A DNA stretch of 38,706 nucleotides from Elusimicrobiota bacterium (GCA_026388115.1 JAPLKK010000035.1:69168-107873); one strand, 5' to 3'. Counted from the stretch's first letter, positions 26,276 through 35,469 are shown. The notes: generated by a model not told the origin, from the letters alone. Translations and numbers: made by a program.

Positions 26276-28759
26276 ATGACCACGGCCCGGACGGAGACCG
26301 CGTTCACGCCGCGCGAGGTCGCGGCGAGCCCATCGACGGAACGGACCGCCTTCCTTAAGAGGCGCTACCTTGAGGAGCCGCTGCGGGTGGACGTCGACTA
26401 CCTCCGCCTGCTCACCGAGTCGCACCGGCGCACCGGCGGCCTGCCGGTGCTCGAGCGGCGGGCCGAGGATCACGCCTACGCCCTCGAGCGGCTCACGCCG
26501 GTCATCCACCCGCATGATGAGATCGCGGCGAACAAGACGCGCTACATCCGCGGCGCCATCCCCTACGCCAATTATGCCGCGGGGCCCTTCCTCAAGGAGA
26601 TGCGGCGCCAGGTGCAGGACGCCCAGCAGAAGCACGTCGAGCAGGGCCGGGGAGGAGGCATCGCCGGCGCGCTGGAGCGGGCGCGAAAGGAAGGCTGTAG
26701 GGTCTTCTCGGGCAAGTTCCTCATCTCGCCGCAGGACTACGAGACCCTGCGCGAGGCGTGCGAGTACTGGGAAGGCAAGTGCTTCATGTCCTCGGGACAG
26801 AGGCTCTGGAAGGCGCGCATGCTCGAGGCGGGCTTCATCGAGAAGGGCTGGGCCGCCGGCCTCTACACCGCCCCGCATGAGCCCTGCCCCGAAGGCCGCT
26901 TGATCCTGGACTTCGAGACCGCGCTGGCCAAAGGCTACTGGCGGATGCTGGACGAGATCGAGCAGCGCTTGGCCTCGCCGGACCGCCGCGACGGCCGGCG
27001 CGCCGAGTTCTGGCGCGCGGCGAAGCGCGTGCTCGGAGGCGCCTTGGCCTTCGCCGAGAACTACGCCAAGGAGGCTGAGCGCCTGGCGGCCGCCGAGCCG
27101 GACCCCGAGCGCCGCAAGAGGCTGGGACGGATGGCGGCCGCCTGCCGCCGCGTCCCCGCCCAGCCGCCGCGCGACTTCAGGGAGGCGGTCCAGTCCTTCT
27201 GGTTCACCTACATCCTTGGTCACCTTGAGGGCTCGCACCTCGGCTACTCGCCGGGGCGGCTGGACCAGACCTTGTGGCCCTATTACCAGGCCGGCGGCGT
27301 GACCTACGAGGAGGCGGTGGAGCTGTTCGAGGAGCTCTTCGTCAAGATGACCCAGATCGAGTACCTGGCCAGCCTGAGCTGGCAGGGCCTGGGCCACGGC
27401 AATCTCTACCAGAACCTCATCCTCGGCGGGCTCGACGAGCGCGGCAGGCCGGCGGACAACGAGCTGTCGCTCGCCATCCTCGACGCTCAGATCCGCATGC
27501 AGATGACCCAGCCGACGCTCTCGGTCTGGCACGACGACTCGCTCTCCGAGAAGTTCCTGCTCAAGGCGGCGGAGTGCGTCAAGACGGGCGTCGGCTATCC
27601 CGCCTTCTTCAACCTCAAGACCTACATCGCCCATGAGACCGCGGCGAGCGGCCTCCCCATCGAGACCGTGCGCAAGCACGCGGCGATGGGCGGCTGCACC
27701 GAGCCGGTCCTGCAGGGTATGTCTTACGGCGTGGTGCAGGCGGGCTTCGTCAACCACGGCAAGCTCCTCGACCTGACGCTCAACGACGGCGTCGATCCCG
27801 TGACTGGCGACCGCCTGTTCGAGCCGCGCAAGCCCAAGAGCTACGAGGACATCCGCGCCTCCTACCTCGACAAGATGCGCGTCTCCGTGAGGCTTTGGCA
27901 GAGGTACTGGAACCACGTCATGGCGGCGCACCGCGAAACGGTGCCGCTCGTATTCTGCTCCGTGTTCGTGCGCGACTGCGTGGGCCGCGGCCTGTGCATG
28001 GACGACGGCGGCGCGGTGCTCAACGGGACCCCGACCACGCTGTCCTCGGGCCTCGTCAATGTCGCGAACTCGCTCGCCGCGATCAAGAAGCTGTGCTTCG
28101 AGGACAAGGCGTGCGGCTTGGGGGAGCTGAAAGCGGCGCTCGACGCCGATTGGAAGGGCCACGAGGCGTTGCGCAAAGCCGCCCTCGCCGCTCCCAAATG
28201 GGGCAACGACGACGACCGCGCCGACGACGTCTTCCTGGGTCTTTTCGACGAGTATTGCCGGTGGGTGCCGGGAGAGATGAACTATCTTGGCGAGCCCTAT
28301 GATCCTTCCATGCTCGCCATCTCCACGCCGGTCCCCTTCGGCAAGGCATGCGCCGCGTTCCCCGACGGCCGGCGCGCGGGCGAGCCGCTGGCCGACGGCG
28401 TCACTTCGCCTTTTCCCGGCACCGACCGGCGCGGCCCGACGGCGGTCGCGCGCTCGAGCGCCAAAGTGGACCACACCCGCATCCGCGGCGGGCTCTTGAA
28501 TCTGAAGTTCCATCCCTCGGCCTTGCGCGGCGAGGCCGGCTCGCGCAACCTCCTGGCCTTCATCAAGACGTATTTCGAGAAGCCGGGCTTCCATGTGCAG
28601 TTCAACGTCGTGGATTCGCGCATGCTGCGCGACGCCCAAGAGCGCCCCGAGGCCTACCGCGACCTGGTCGTGCGCGTGGCGGGTTTTTCGGCCTATTGGG
28701 TCGAGATGAGCAAGGCCCTGCAGGACCAGGTCATCTGGCGCACCGAGCACGGACTTTGA
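26276..28759 (+). CDS. Glycyl radical enzyme (pyruvate formate-lyase family, CxE subgroup), substrate unassigned
   Basis: Active site AAMGGCTEPVLQG (Cys474 and Glu476) and C-terminal glycyl radical motif RVAGFSAYWVEMSKALQDQVIWRTEH (Gly803 of 827). Confidence 0.93.
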   Translation: MTTARTETAFTPREVAASPSTERTAFLKRRYLEEPLRVDVDYLRLLTESHRRTGGLPVLERRAEDHAYALERLTPVIHPHDEIAANKTRYIRGAIPYANYAAGPFLKEMRRQVQDAQQKHVEQGRGGGIAGALERARKEGCRVFSGKFLISPQDYETLREACEYWEGKCFMSSGQRLWKARMLEAGFIEKGWAAGLYTAPHEPCPEGRLILDFETALAKGYWRMLDEIEQRLASPDRRDGRRAEFWRAAKRVLGGALAFAENYAKEAERLAAAEPDPERRKRLGRMAAACRRVPAQPPRDFREAVQSFWFTYILGHLEGSHLGYSPGRLDQTLWPYYQAGGVTYEEAVELFEELFVKMTQIEYLASLSWQGLGHGNLYQNLILGGLDERGRPADNELSLAILDAQIRMQMTQPTLSVWHDDSLSEKFLLKAAECVKTGVGYPAFFNLKTYIAHETAASGLPIETVRKHAAMGGCTEPVLQGMSYGVVQAGFVNHGKLLDLTLNDGVDPVTGDRLFEPRKPKSYEDIRASYLDKMRVSVRLWQRYWNHVMAAHRETVPLVFCSVFVRDCVGRGLCMDDGGAVLNGTPTTLSSGLVNVANSLAAIKKLCFEDKACGLGELKAALDADWKGHEALRKAALAAPKWGNDDDRADDVFLGLFDEYCRWVPGEMNYLGEPYDPSMLAISTPVPFGKACAAFPDGRRAGEPLADGVTSPFPGTDRRGPTAVARSSAKVDHTRIRGGLLNLKFHPSALRGEAGSRNLLAFIKTYFEKPGFHVQFNVVDSRMLRDAQERPEAYRDLVVRVAGFSAYWVEMSKALQDQVIWRTEHGL

Positions 28760-29661
28760 GCCGCGGACTGGTCTTCGACGTCCAGCGGTACGCGGTCCAC
28801 GACGGCCCGGGGATCAGGACCCTCGTGTTCCTCAAGGGCTGCCCGCTGCGCTGCGCCTGGTGCTGCAATCCCGAGTCCCAGCAGGCGCGCCCCGAGCCGA
28901 TGCGCCGGCCGGCGCTTTGCGCTGCTTGCAGGACCTGCGCCTCCGCCTGCCCGGCCGGCGCCGGCAAGCGCGACGGCCGCGGCGGACCGGTCTTGGACCG
29001 CGAGCGTTGCGCCGCCTGCGCGGACTTCGCCTGCGTCCAGGCCTGCCCGCACGACGCCATCAGCCGGGTCGGCCGCGAGGCGGACGCCGGCGAGCTTCTC
29101 TTTGAGATCGAGCAGGACCGCGACTTCTACCGCAACTCGGGCGGCGGTGCGACTTTTTCGGGAGGCGAGCCGTTCTTCCAGCCGGAGTTCTTGGGCGAGC
29201 TGCTCGCCGGCTGCCGCAGCCGGGGGATCCATGCCGCCGTCGAGACCTGCGGCCACGCTCGGACGGATATCCTGCTGGCGCTGGAACCCTCGATCGACCT
29301 GTTCCTATTCGACCTCAAGGTCTTGGACGCGCAGGCGCACTGCCGTCTCACCGGCCAGGACAACGGTCTCATCCTGGATAATTTCCACCGTCTGGCCTCA
29401 CGCTGTCCGGACAAGGTCACGGCGCGCCTGACGGTGATCCCCGGCGTTTCCGATTCGGAGGAGAACGTCTCGGCCTTCGCCGGCCTGCTCCACGAAACGG
29501 GGCTCGAGACCGTCGAGCTGCTGGCCTACCATCCGCTGGGACTGGGCAAGTGGGATGGTCTCGACCGGGAGCCGCTCTTGCGGCCCGAACCGGGCCTGGC
29601 CGCCTCCAGCCTAGCCGAGGTCAAGCTTCGCTTGACGCGGCAAGGCATCTCCTGCCGCTGA
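28756..29661 (+). CDS. Glycyl radical enzyme activating enzyme (radical SAM with ferredoxin insert)
   Basis: DGPGIRTLVFLKGCPLRCAWCCNPESQ; CAACRTCASACPAG and CAACADFACVQACPHDAI; GGGATFSGGEPFFQPEFL; TTG start in TTGA overlap with upstream stop. Confidence 0.93.
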   Translation: MSRGLVFDVQRYAVHDGPGIRTLVFLKGCPLRCAWCCNPESQQARPEPMRRPALCAACRTCASACPAGAGKRDGRGGPVLDRERCAACADFACVQACPHDAISRVGREADAGELLFEIEQDRDFYRNSGGGATFSGGEPFFQPEFLGELLAGCRSRGIHAAVETCGHARTDILLALEPSIDLFLFDLKVLDAQAHCRLTGQDNGLILDNFHRLASRCPDKVTARLTVIPGVSDSEENVSAFAGLLHETGLETVELLAYHPLGLGKWDGLDREPLLRPEPGLAASSLAEVKLRLTRQGISCR

Positions 29662-29692
29662 ATTGCGCGGCCATCATCGCCCGACGCGCGTC

Positions 29693-31090
29693 TCAGCGCA
29701 GGAGGGGGATGGGCCGCGAACCGGCGTCGTCGGGGAGAGGGGTTTCCGGTTCCTGAGAGGTCGCCGGCGGGCCTGCCGGCGGGGTCCGCGCCCTCGGTTC
29801 CTCGCGCTGCATAGGCGTCAGCGAAGCGCAAAACTTCTCGAACACGGGCGGGAATTCCAGCTTCTTGCCGGGCGCCGGCCATGAGGGCTTGGCGCCTCCC
29901 ACCCAGTTCGTCTCGTAGGCTAGGCCGACGACCTGGCCCCCGCTGGCGGCGGGATTGTAGGACTGCAGGACGTCGTAGTGCCAGGTGAGCCTGTATCCGC
30001 CCCGCTGGGTCTGGGCGCTGTCGTCGCAGGCGTAGCGGACCGCGCGTCGGCCGAGGTGCGTGCACTCCTCGACTCGGCCGGCCGGCTTGTCCCTGCAGAG
30101 AACGGGCCATGTCCCCGCCACCGTGAAGTTCCTGAAGTCGCCCTCCACCGACACGATCTCGGTTCCGCCGGCGCCCTGGCGCCGCCAAACGATGGACTGC
30201 TCCTCGCCGGAGCGGTCCGGAAAGCCTTCGGGCGGCGTCACCAGCCACGGATAGAGATCTCCGACCTGCACCGGCGGCGCGCCGGGCTGGAGGAGGGCCG
30301 GCGGTTCGCGCGCGCTCGCCGGCGCGTTCATCTCGTGTCCCTTGGGCGGCGCGAGCGTGGAGCAGAGCCGATGGAAATCGGCGGCCGCCCTGCTTCTCGC
30401 GGACAGGGGAGTCCGATCGAAGACGTTGATCCACTCCGTCTTGTATTCCACGTGGATGACCTCGAGCGCTTTCATGAGCCACAACGGCGAGTGGGGCGTC
30501 CAAGCGGTCGTCCCCAAGACGACCACGAAATGCGATGACGGCGTCTCGCCTCTCCAGCCATGGTCGTTCTTGATCCCTCGCCGCGCATCGACCGTCTCGA
30601 TGTCGTGCCTCTGCCAGCCCGAGGGACAGTCCCAGCTGAAAGTCATGCGTCCATAAAGCACGCCTTTGATCAGCGTCGCTTTAGGCTCCGTCCTGCCCGC
30701 GCCGGGAGGCGTCTTCCTGCAATAGATGTCGTAGAACGGCGGAGGTTTGCCCGGCTTCCATTCCAGGGCTTCAACGCTGGAGTCGATGTGGTGCTCGACG
30801 CGGGCCACCCCAGCGAGGCTCGTCCCTGCGCTGCGGTTTTTCCCCGCGGAGACCCATCCACAGCTTGCGTTGCCGAGGTCGGCAGGCAGGGAGTTGACGT
30901 AGCCGTTGCCGGCGGTCTTCGAGGGTTCCCGCCAGCCGCTGCGCTCATACCCCGAGGGGACGATGACGGTCCAGCCGGTCTTCCCGAGCACCAGCGGGGC
31001 GCCTTCGGATGCCGCTCGCGAGCCGGCGAACGCCGACGCCGCGAGCATCACCGCCGTCGTCAGGAACGCGGCAAGGCTCTTTGATCGCAT
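29693..31090 (-). CDS. Exported protein of unknown function with apparent internal duplication
   Basis: Signal MRSKSLAAFLTTAVMLAASAFAGSRA; paired segments VEYKTEWINVFDR...FHRLCSTLAPP and LAYETNWVGGAKPS...FEKFCASLTPM. Confidence 0.75.
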   Translation of the reverse strand: MRSKSLAAFLTTAVMLAASAFAGSRAASEGAPLVLGKTGWTVIVPSGYERSGWREPSKTAGNGYVNSLPADLGNASCGWVSAGKNRSAGTSLAGVARVEHHIDSSVEALEWKPGKPPPFYDIYCRKTPPGAGRTEPKATLIKGVLYGRMTFSWDCPSGWQRHDIETVDARRGIKNDHGWRGETPSSHFVVVLGTTAWTPHSPLWLMKALEVIHVEYKTEWINVFDRTPLSARSRAAADFHRLCSTLAPPKGHEMNAPASAREPPALLQPGAPPVQVGDLYPWLVTPPEGFPDRSGEEQSIVWRRQGAGGTEIVSVEGDFRNFTVAGTWPVLCRDKPAGRVEECTHLGRRAVRYACDDSAQTQRGGYRLTWHYDVLQSYNPAASGGQVVGLAYETNWVGGAKPSWPAPGKKLEFPPVFEKFCASLTPMQREEPRARTPPAGPPATSQEPETPLPDDAGSRPIPLLR

Positions 31091-31185
31091 GGAAGGGGAG
31101 GGCTGACGATAGTCTAGCCCCGCGGGCTCCGAAGGCGCAAGCAAGCCCGTAACTACAGGACATTTCTGGAATTGGATTCGGGACC

Positions 31186-31214
31186 TTGCGGGTTTGCGCG
31201 AGCGGCGCTAAACT
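31186..31214 (+). promoter_or_regulatory. sigma70-like promoter ending 9 nt upstream of ATG
   Basis: TTGCGG (31186-31191) N17 TAAACT (31209-31214); ATG 31224. Confidence 0.45.
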
Positions 31215-31223
31215 ATACTCCTA

Positions 31224-32735
31224 ATGCATACCCTGATGCTTTTTCTCCTCGCCGTATCGGCGCGGCCGACGCTCGCCCAGGACGCCTGCTACTCGGCCGG
31301 GGCGAGCTGCTGCTATACGTCTGGTGGCAGCCGCGTCTGCCCTCAGGCTTGCGTCGACGCCAGGGTCAAAGCGGCGAACTGCATGCCGCCGCCGAGCCAG
31401 CACCAGCCGAAGGGAGATACCTGCGAGTCGGCGATGTCGGAGTGCTCCAAGACCAACGGCGACTCCGCGGCGTCCCAGCAATGCGTCCAATCGCTGTTCT
31501 CCGCCGCCGCCGACGGCAGCCCCAACGGCTGCATCGGCAGGTACGCTGAGGAGATATATGCCAAAGCGGAGCTGGCGGCGAACGCCGGCGAGGACAACTC
31601 CGCCCAGAATCAGTACACGGAGGCCATTCGCCTTCTCGGGATGGCGGAGGCCGCCAACCCGGCGGCGTTCAATTTGATGCTCATGCGCGCCAATTCGCTC
31701 TTTGCGACCGGCAAGCTCGATCCGGCGTACTCGGAATATACGAAGGCGCTCGGCGCCAAGGATGGGGAGACCAAGGCTTGGGCCCACGAGGGCCGCGCCC
31801 ATGTCCAAAGCTTGAAGGGGAACCACGACCAGGCGAAGGACGAGATGAACCAGGCGATCGCCGCCTCGCCGACGCCGGATATGTATGGCTACCGCGCCAA
31901 TGTGTACGAGCGCGCCGGGGACGCGAGGGCCGCCCAGGCGGACCGCGCGCGCGCCGGGGAGACGGGCGCGTATTCAGGCGCGGCCTCAGCCGGCAGGGGA
32001 AGGGCCGCCGGCGGCCCCGGCTCCGGGCCCGTCCGGCCGCAGGGCGAGCTCGACGCAAGCCGGTTGAAGCCTCACGCCCCGACGAAGTTCGAAAACTCCG
32101 CGTCCCCGAGCTCGATCGGCTCCAAGGATACCGCGGCATGCGTCACCACGGCGAAAGTGTGCGACCATCTCCAGCAGACGGGCAAGATCCGCAATGCGCT
32201 GAAGTGCTCGGCGGCGGCTGTTGAGAATTTTCCCCATTGCCTGGCCGCCCAGTTCCAGAACGGCTGGCTTTGGGGCAGCTTCGCGGAACAGGACCGCAAG
32301 TCCAAGGGCGATCAGGCGGCCGCCGAGGACTGGGGAAAGGCGGAGGCGGCGTATTCCGCTGCGCTCCAGATCGAGCCCAAAGACCTGCTTTCCCTGATCA
32401 ACGGCGGCCTCGCCGCCTACAAGGTCGGGCAGTTCGATTCCGCCATCCAGCGTCTTTCCACGGGGATATCGCTCGCCCGCAAGCCGGCGGTCGTCGCGGC
32501 CGCGCATTTCAACCGCGGCCTGGTCCACGCCGCCAAGCAAGAATATAAGGAAGCGCTCGCCGACTACGACGCCGCTTATGCGGTCACCAAGCAGGCGACG
32601 ATCGAGCGGGCGCGGGCGTGCGCGGCCCTGGGCCGCAATGAGGAGGCCCGCGGGGAGTACGAAGGCGTCATCTCCCAGGCGAAGAATCCGGCCGCCGTCG
32701 CGCGCGCGAAGCAGGAGTTGAAAGATCTGAAATGA
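31224..32735 (+). CDS. Exported TPR-repeat protein with Cys-rich N-terminal segment
   Basis: Signal MHTLMLFLLAVSARPTLAQ; DACYSAGASCCYTSGGSRVCPQACVDARVKAANC; TPR-like helices AEAAYSAALQIEPKDLLSLINGGLAAYKVGQFDSAIQRLSTG. Confidence 0.8.
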   Translation: MHTLMLFLLAVSARPTLAQDACYSAGASCCYTSGGSRVCPQACVDARVKAANCMPPPSQHQPKGDTCESAMSECSKTNGDSAASQQCVQSLFSAAADGSPNGCIGRYAEEIYAKAELAANAGEDNSAQNQYTEAIRLLGMAEAANPAAFNLMLMRANSLFATGKLDPAYSEYTKALGAKDGETKAWAHEGRAHVQSLKGNHDQAKDEMNQAIAASPTPDMYGYRANVYERAGDARAAQADRARAGETGAYSGAASAGRGRAAGGPGSGPVRPQGELDASRLKPHAPTKFENSASPSSIGSKDTAACVTTAKVCDHLQQTGKIRNALKCSAAAVENFPHCLAAQFQNGWLWGSFAEQDRKSKGDQAAAEDWGKAEAAYSAALQIEPKDLLSLINGGLAAYKVGQFDSAIQRLSTGISLARKPAVVAAAHFNRGLVHAAKQEYKEALADYDAAYAVTKQATIERARACAALGRNEEARGEYEGVISQAKNPAAVARAKQELKDLK

Positions 32736-32813
32736 TGACCCGTTACGTGCTCAAAACAGGCCTTGCGTCGAGCCCAAACAGGGTCTATACAGATAGAGTG
32801 GTGAGGTAGGGAA

Positions 32814-34265
32814 ATGTCTCAACGCGAGCCCGACCAAGAAGGCATCCCGGAGTTGGCGATGGGCGTGGGCCCGGCGTCCGTTCCCCCGCCGCAAAAAAAC
32901 GACAACAGGCCGCTGATCATCGGAGTCGTCGTCGCCGTGCTCGCCGCCGTCTTGACCTTCGTGCTGGTCGCGCGACGCCGGGGCGCCACCGATGCCATGG
33001 TGACCGCGGCCACCGGGCCAAGCGCCCCCATGGCGCCGCAGAAGTCGTGGTGGGCAGGCAAGTTCGCCGGGGGCGGGGGAGGCGCGGGAGCCGGCCCCTC
33101 GGCGGCCGCGGGTGCCGTGGCGGAGCGGGCCGGCGCCTCCACCGGAAACGCGGACATCGACGCTCCCATCACCTTGAGCGCGTTCTTGGACATCCTGGGC
33201 TCGCGCGTCTCCGAGGACAAGCGCGCGGCGTTCCTCGATGCCGTGCAGAAGGATCCCGCCATGCGCTCGACCCTCGAGGGACTCACCAAGGCCAGGGGCG
33301 GGCGATTCTCCGCGGCGGACGGGCTGGCGGCCCTCAACTCGCACGGAGGCCTCGACGGAATGGGGGCTAAATTCGGCGCCGCCCCGGGCGCCTTCGCCTC
33401 GGCCCGTGCGGCGGGCGGCGGGCTCGGTTCAGTCGGCGGAGTCGTCTCCGATGGCTCGATGGGCGCCTTCGGCTCGGTCGGAAGGTTCGGCGCCAACCAG
33501 TCGGGCTCCGCCGCTTCCTCGGGTCCCGGGGGCCGCTTCGAGAGCGTGGGCTCTTCGCAGCACGCGACCTTCATGCCGGGCTCCGGCCCCTCGGGCCCCG
33601 CGACGCGCCAGACGCGCTCCAACGCGCGGCGCTACGGGGCGCCCGTGGACGCCCCTTACACGCAGACCCGGCTCAACGGCGGCCAATGGAACACCCAGCT
33701 CGCCCAGGCCGGGGGGGCGACGCCAGACGACTTCGGCTGGAAGCCCCACGCCTGGGCCGCCATGAATGAGGCGGACCGCCAGTCATTGAAGGACCTGGAG
33801 ACCGAAGATCATAATCAGCCCGGCCCGGAGCAGCCCGGCATCGCGAGCGGCGGCTGCTCGGGCGCTTGGTGCCAGGTCAGGAGCTGCGGCAAGCACTGCG
33901 TCTACTGCTACCACAAGTATCCGTACAGCAACGGCGTGACGATCGGCTGCGGTGGGCCGCAGAACGATTACGACGGCCCGAACCACGCGAACATCAAGGG
34001 CTTCTGTCTCTACGGCGCCGGCAGCTTCGGAGCCTGCCGGCAGGCGTGCGAGGGAGACCACAATCCTCCTTGCGACCAGTACAACGGCACCGCCGGCAAC
34101 AGCACGAAACAGCAGATAGGAGACGGCATCGGCCCGCCGATCGGCGCGGACAACAACGGGACCAACACCAGCGGCGCGGACGACGGAAAAGGTCAAGAGG
34201 CGTGCGTCCTGCCCTGCGGCTACACTGGGACCGTTCCGCCCGGCTGCGTGGTGAACTGCCCCTAA
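32814..34265 (+). CDS. Membrane-anchored Gly-rich protein with Cys-rich C-terminus; architecture paralogous to 24122-26185
   Basis: TM RPLIIGVVVAVLAAVLTFVLVA; ITLSAFLDILGSRVSEDKRAAFLDAVQKDPAMRSTLEGLTKARGG; Gly-rich linker; CSGAWCQVRSCGKHCVYCYHKYP and terminal CVLPCGYTGTVPPGCVVNCP. Confidence 0.78.
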   Translation: MSQREPDQEGIPELAMGVGPASVPPPQKNDNRPLIIGVVVAVLAAVLTFVLVARRRGATDAMVTAATGPSAPMAPQKSWWAGKFAGGGGGAGAGPSAAAGAVAERAGASTGNADIDAPITLSAFLDILGSRVSEDKRAAFLDAVQKDPAMRSTLEGLTKARGGRFSAADGLAALNSHGGLDGMGAKFGAAPGAFASARAAGGGLGSVGGVVSDGSMGAFGSVGRFGANQSGSAASSGPGGRFESVGSSQHATFMPGSGPSGPATRQTRSNARRYGAPVDAPYTQTRLNGGQWNTQLAQAGGATPDDFGWKPHAWAAMNEADRQSLKDLETEDHNQPGPEQPGIASGGCSGAWCQVRSCGKHCVYCYHKYPYSNGVTIGCGGPQNDYDGPNHANIKGFCLYGAGSFGACRQACEGDHNPPCDQYNGTAGNSTKQQIGDGIGPPIGADNNGTNTSGADDGKGQEACVLPCGYTGTVPPGCVVNCP

Positions 34266-34419
34266 GTCGGGCTGCTGACAGGGGACTTTAGGCGTTTAAG
34301 GCGCCCCTTATTCGCTCCACACGGATGGAAAGACACCGATTTTTACGGCATCTTTTCCTTAAATAAAGAATTAGTCGCCTCCGATGGATCATCCGGGCAT
34401 ACTGTCGGTGCAGGCGGCT

Positions 34420-35421
34420 ATGAAACTTGATTTCGGCAACTCAACCATTCAACTTTTTGGAGCGACTGCTGGAGCCGCGCTTCTGGGCGCGGCTGTCCTG
34501 ACTCTCGGCCCCGAGGGCAACTGGAGCCAGGTGGACGACGCAGCCTCCGCTCACGTCGCGGCCGCGAGCGGCGTCTTCCAGTTTCCCAGGCGCGAGGCGG
34601 CCGTGTCTTCCGCGTCATCCGATATCGGTCCCGTCCGCGACTCCCTGGCCCCGGCGGCCAACGGCAGCTTGCCCGGCGCGAACCCCGCCTCGGCCGCATA
34701 CTCGCCCGCGCAGGCGAGCGCGGACAGCGGCGCGGGCTGGATGTCGCGAGAGGCGGCGTCGGAGTGGATCGACACGCTAAGCTATCTTCTCAGCAAGCAC
34801 CCCGGCCAAGCCTTGACCGGGACCCATCCGATCAGCATGACGGTCATCGGTCAGACCGCCTACTACGTCAAGTGGGCCGCCGACGTGTTCGACGTGTACG
34901 CCTGGGACGACGAGTACGTCTATTTGAAGGAGGTCCACAGCGGCGGCCATCCCTACTCCCTCGACCCGGGCAAGTTGATGAAGCGCTCGATGAGGATCGG
35001 CGATAGCGTGGAGGCCGAAGGCACGATGAGCGTCGATTTCGACGGCCGCTGCCGCGCCACGGGCGCTCAACTGTACCCTTATCGCATGACCCTCGAGGGT
35101 CGTTACGAGTCCTACGACGTGGGCGGCGCCCTGGCCGGTCAGGATGTCATCGTGCTCAAGTACGATTACTTCCATGGCAATTATGAGCGCTTCTTCTTCA
35201 GCAAGGAGTGGGGCTTGGTGCGCTGGGAGCTGTACGCCGGCGGCGCGCTGAAGCATGCCTCCGTCTTCAATGCGCCAGCAGGCTCCGCGACCCCTCCCGA
35301 CACGGCAGCCGCCTGCGGCCAGCAGGGGAGAGGGATCAGCGACGTCGACGCGCTGACCCGGAACCCGCTGAGGCTGACGCCGCGGGGCTGGAGCATCGGC
35401 GGCTCGGCCAAGAGCCGCTAG
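34420..35421 (+). CDS. Hypothetical exported/anchored protein
   Basis: Start MKLDFGNSTIQLFGATAGAALLGAAVLTLG; long ORF with protein-like composition; no family recognised. Confidence 0.65.
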   Translation: MKLDFGNSTIQLFGATAGAALLGAAVLTLGPEGNWSQVDDAASAHVAAASGVFQFPRREAAVSSASSDIGPVRDSLAPAANGSLPGANPASAAYSPAQASADSGAGWMSREAASEWIDTLSYLLSKHPGQALTGTHPISMTVIGQTAYYVKWAADVFDVYAWDDEYVYLKEVHSGGHPYSLDPGKLMKRSMRIGDSVEAEGTMSVDFDGRCRATGAQLYPYRMTLEGRYESYDVGGALAGQDVIVLKYDYFHGNYERFFFSKEWGLVRWELYAGGALKHASVFNAPAGSATPPDTAAACGQQGRGISDVDALTRNPLRLTPRGWSIGGSAKSR

Positions 35422-35469
35422 GCTAGCGCGGGACTATTCCGGGTGATAGGGCATTGACGCCGCCGCGCT

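Noticed and set aside
26216-28750. 844-aa minus-strand ORF
   Set aside because: Antisense to the clearly coding glycyl radical enzyme; no recognisable domains.
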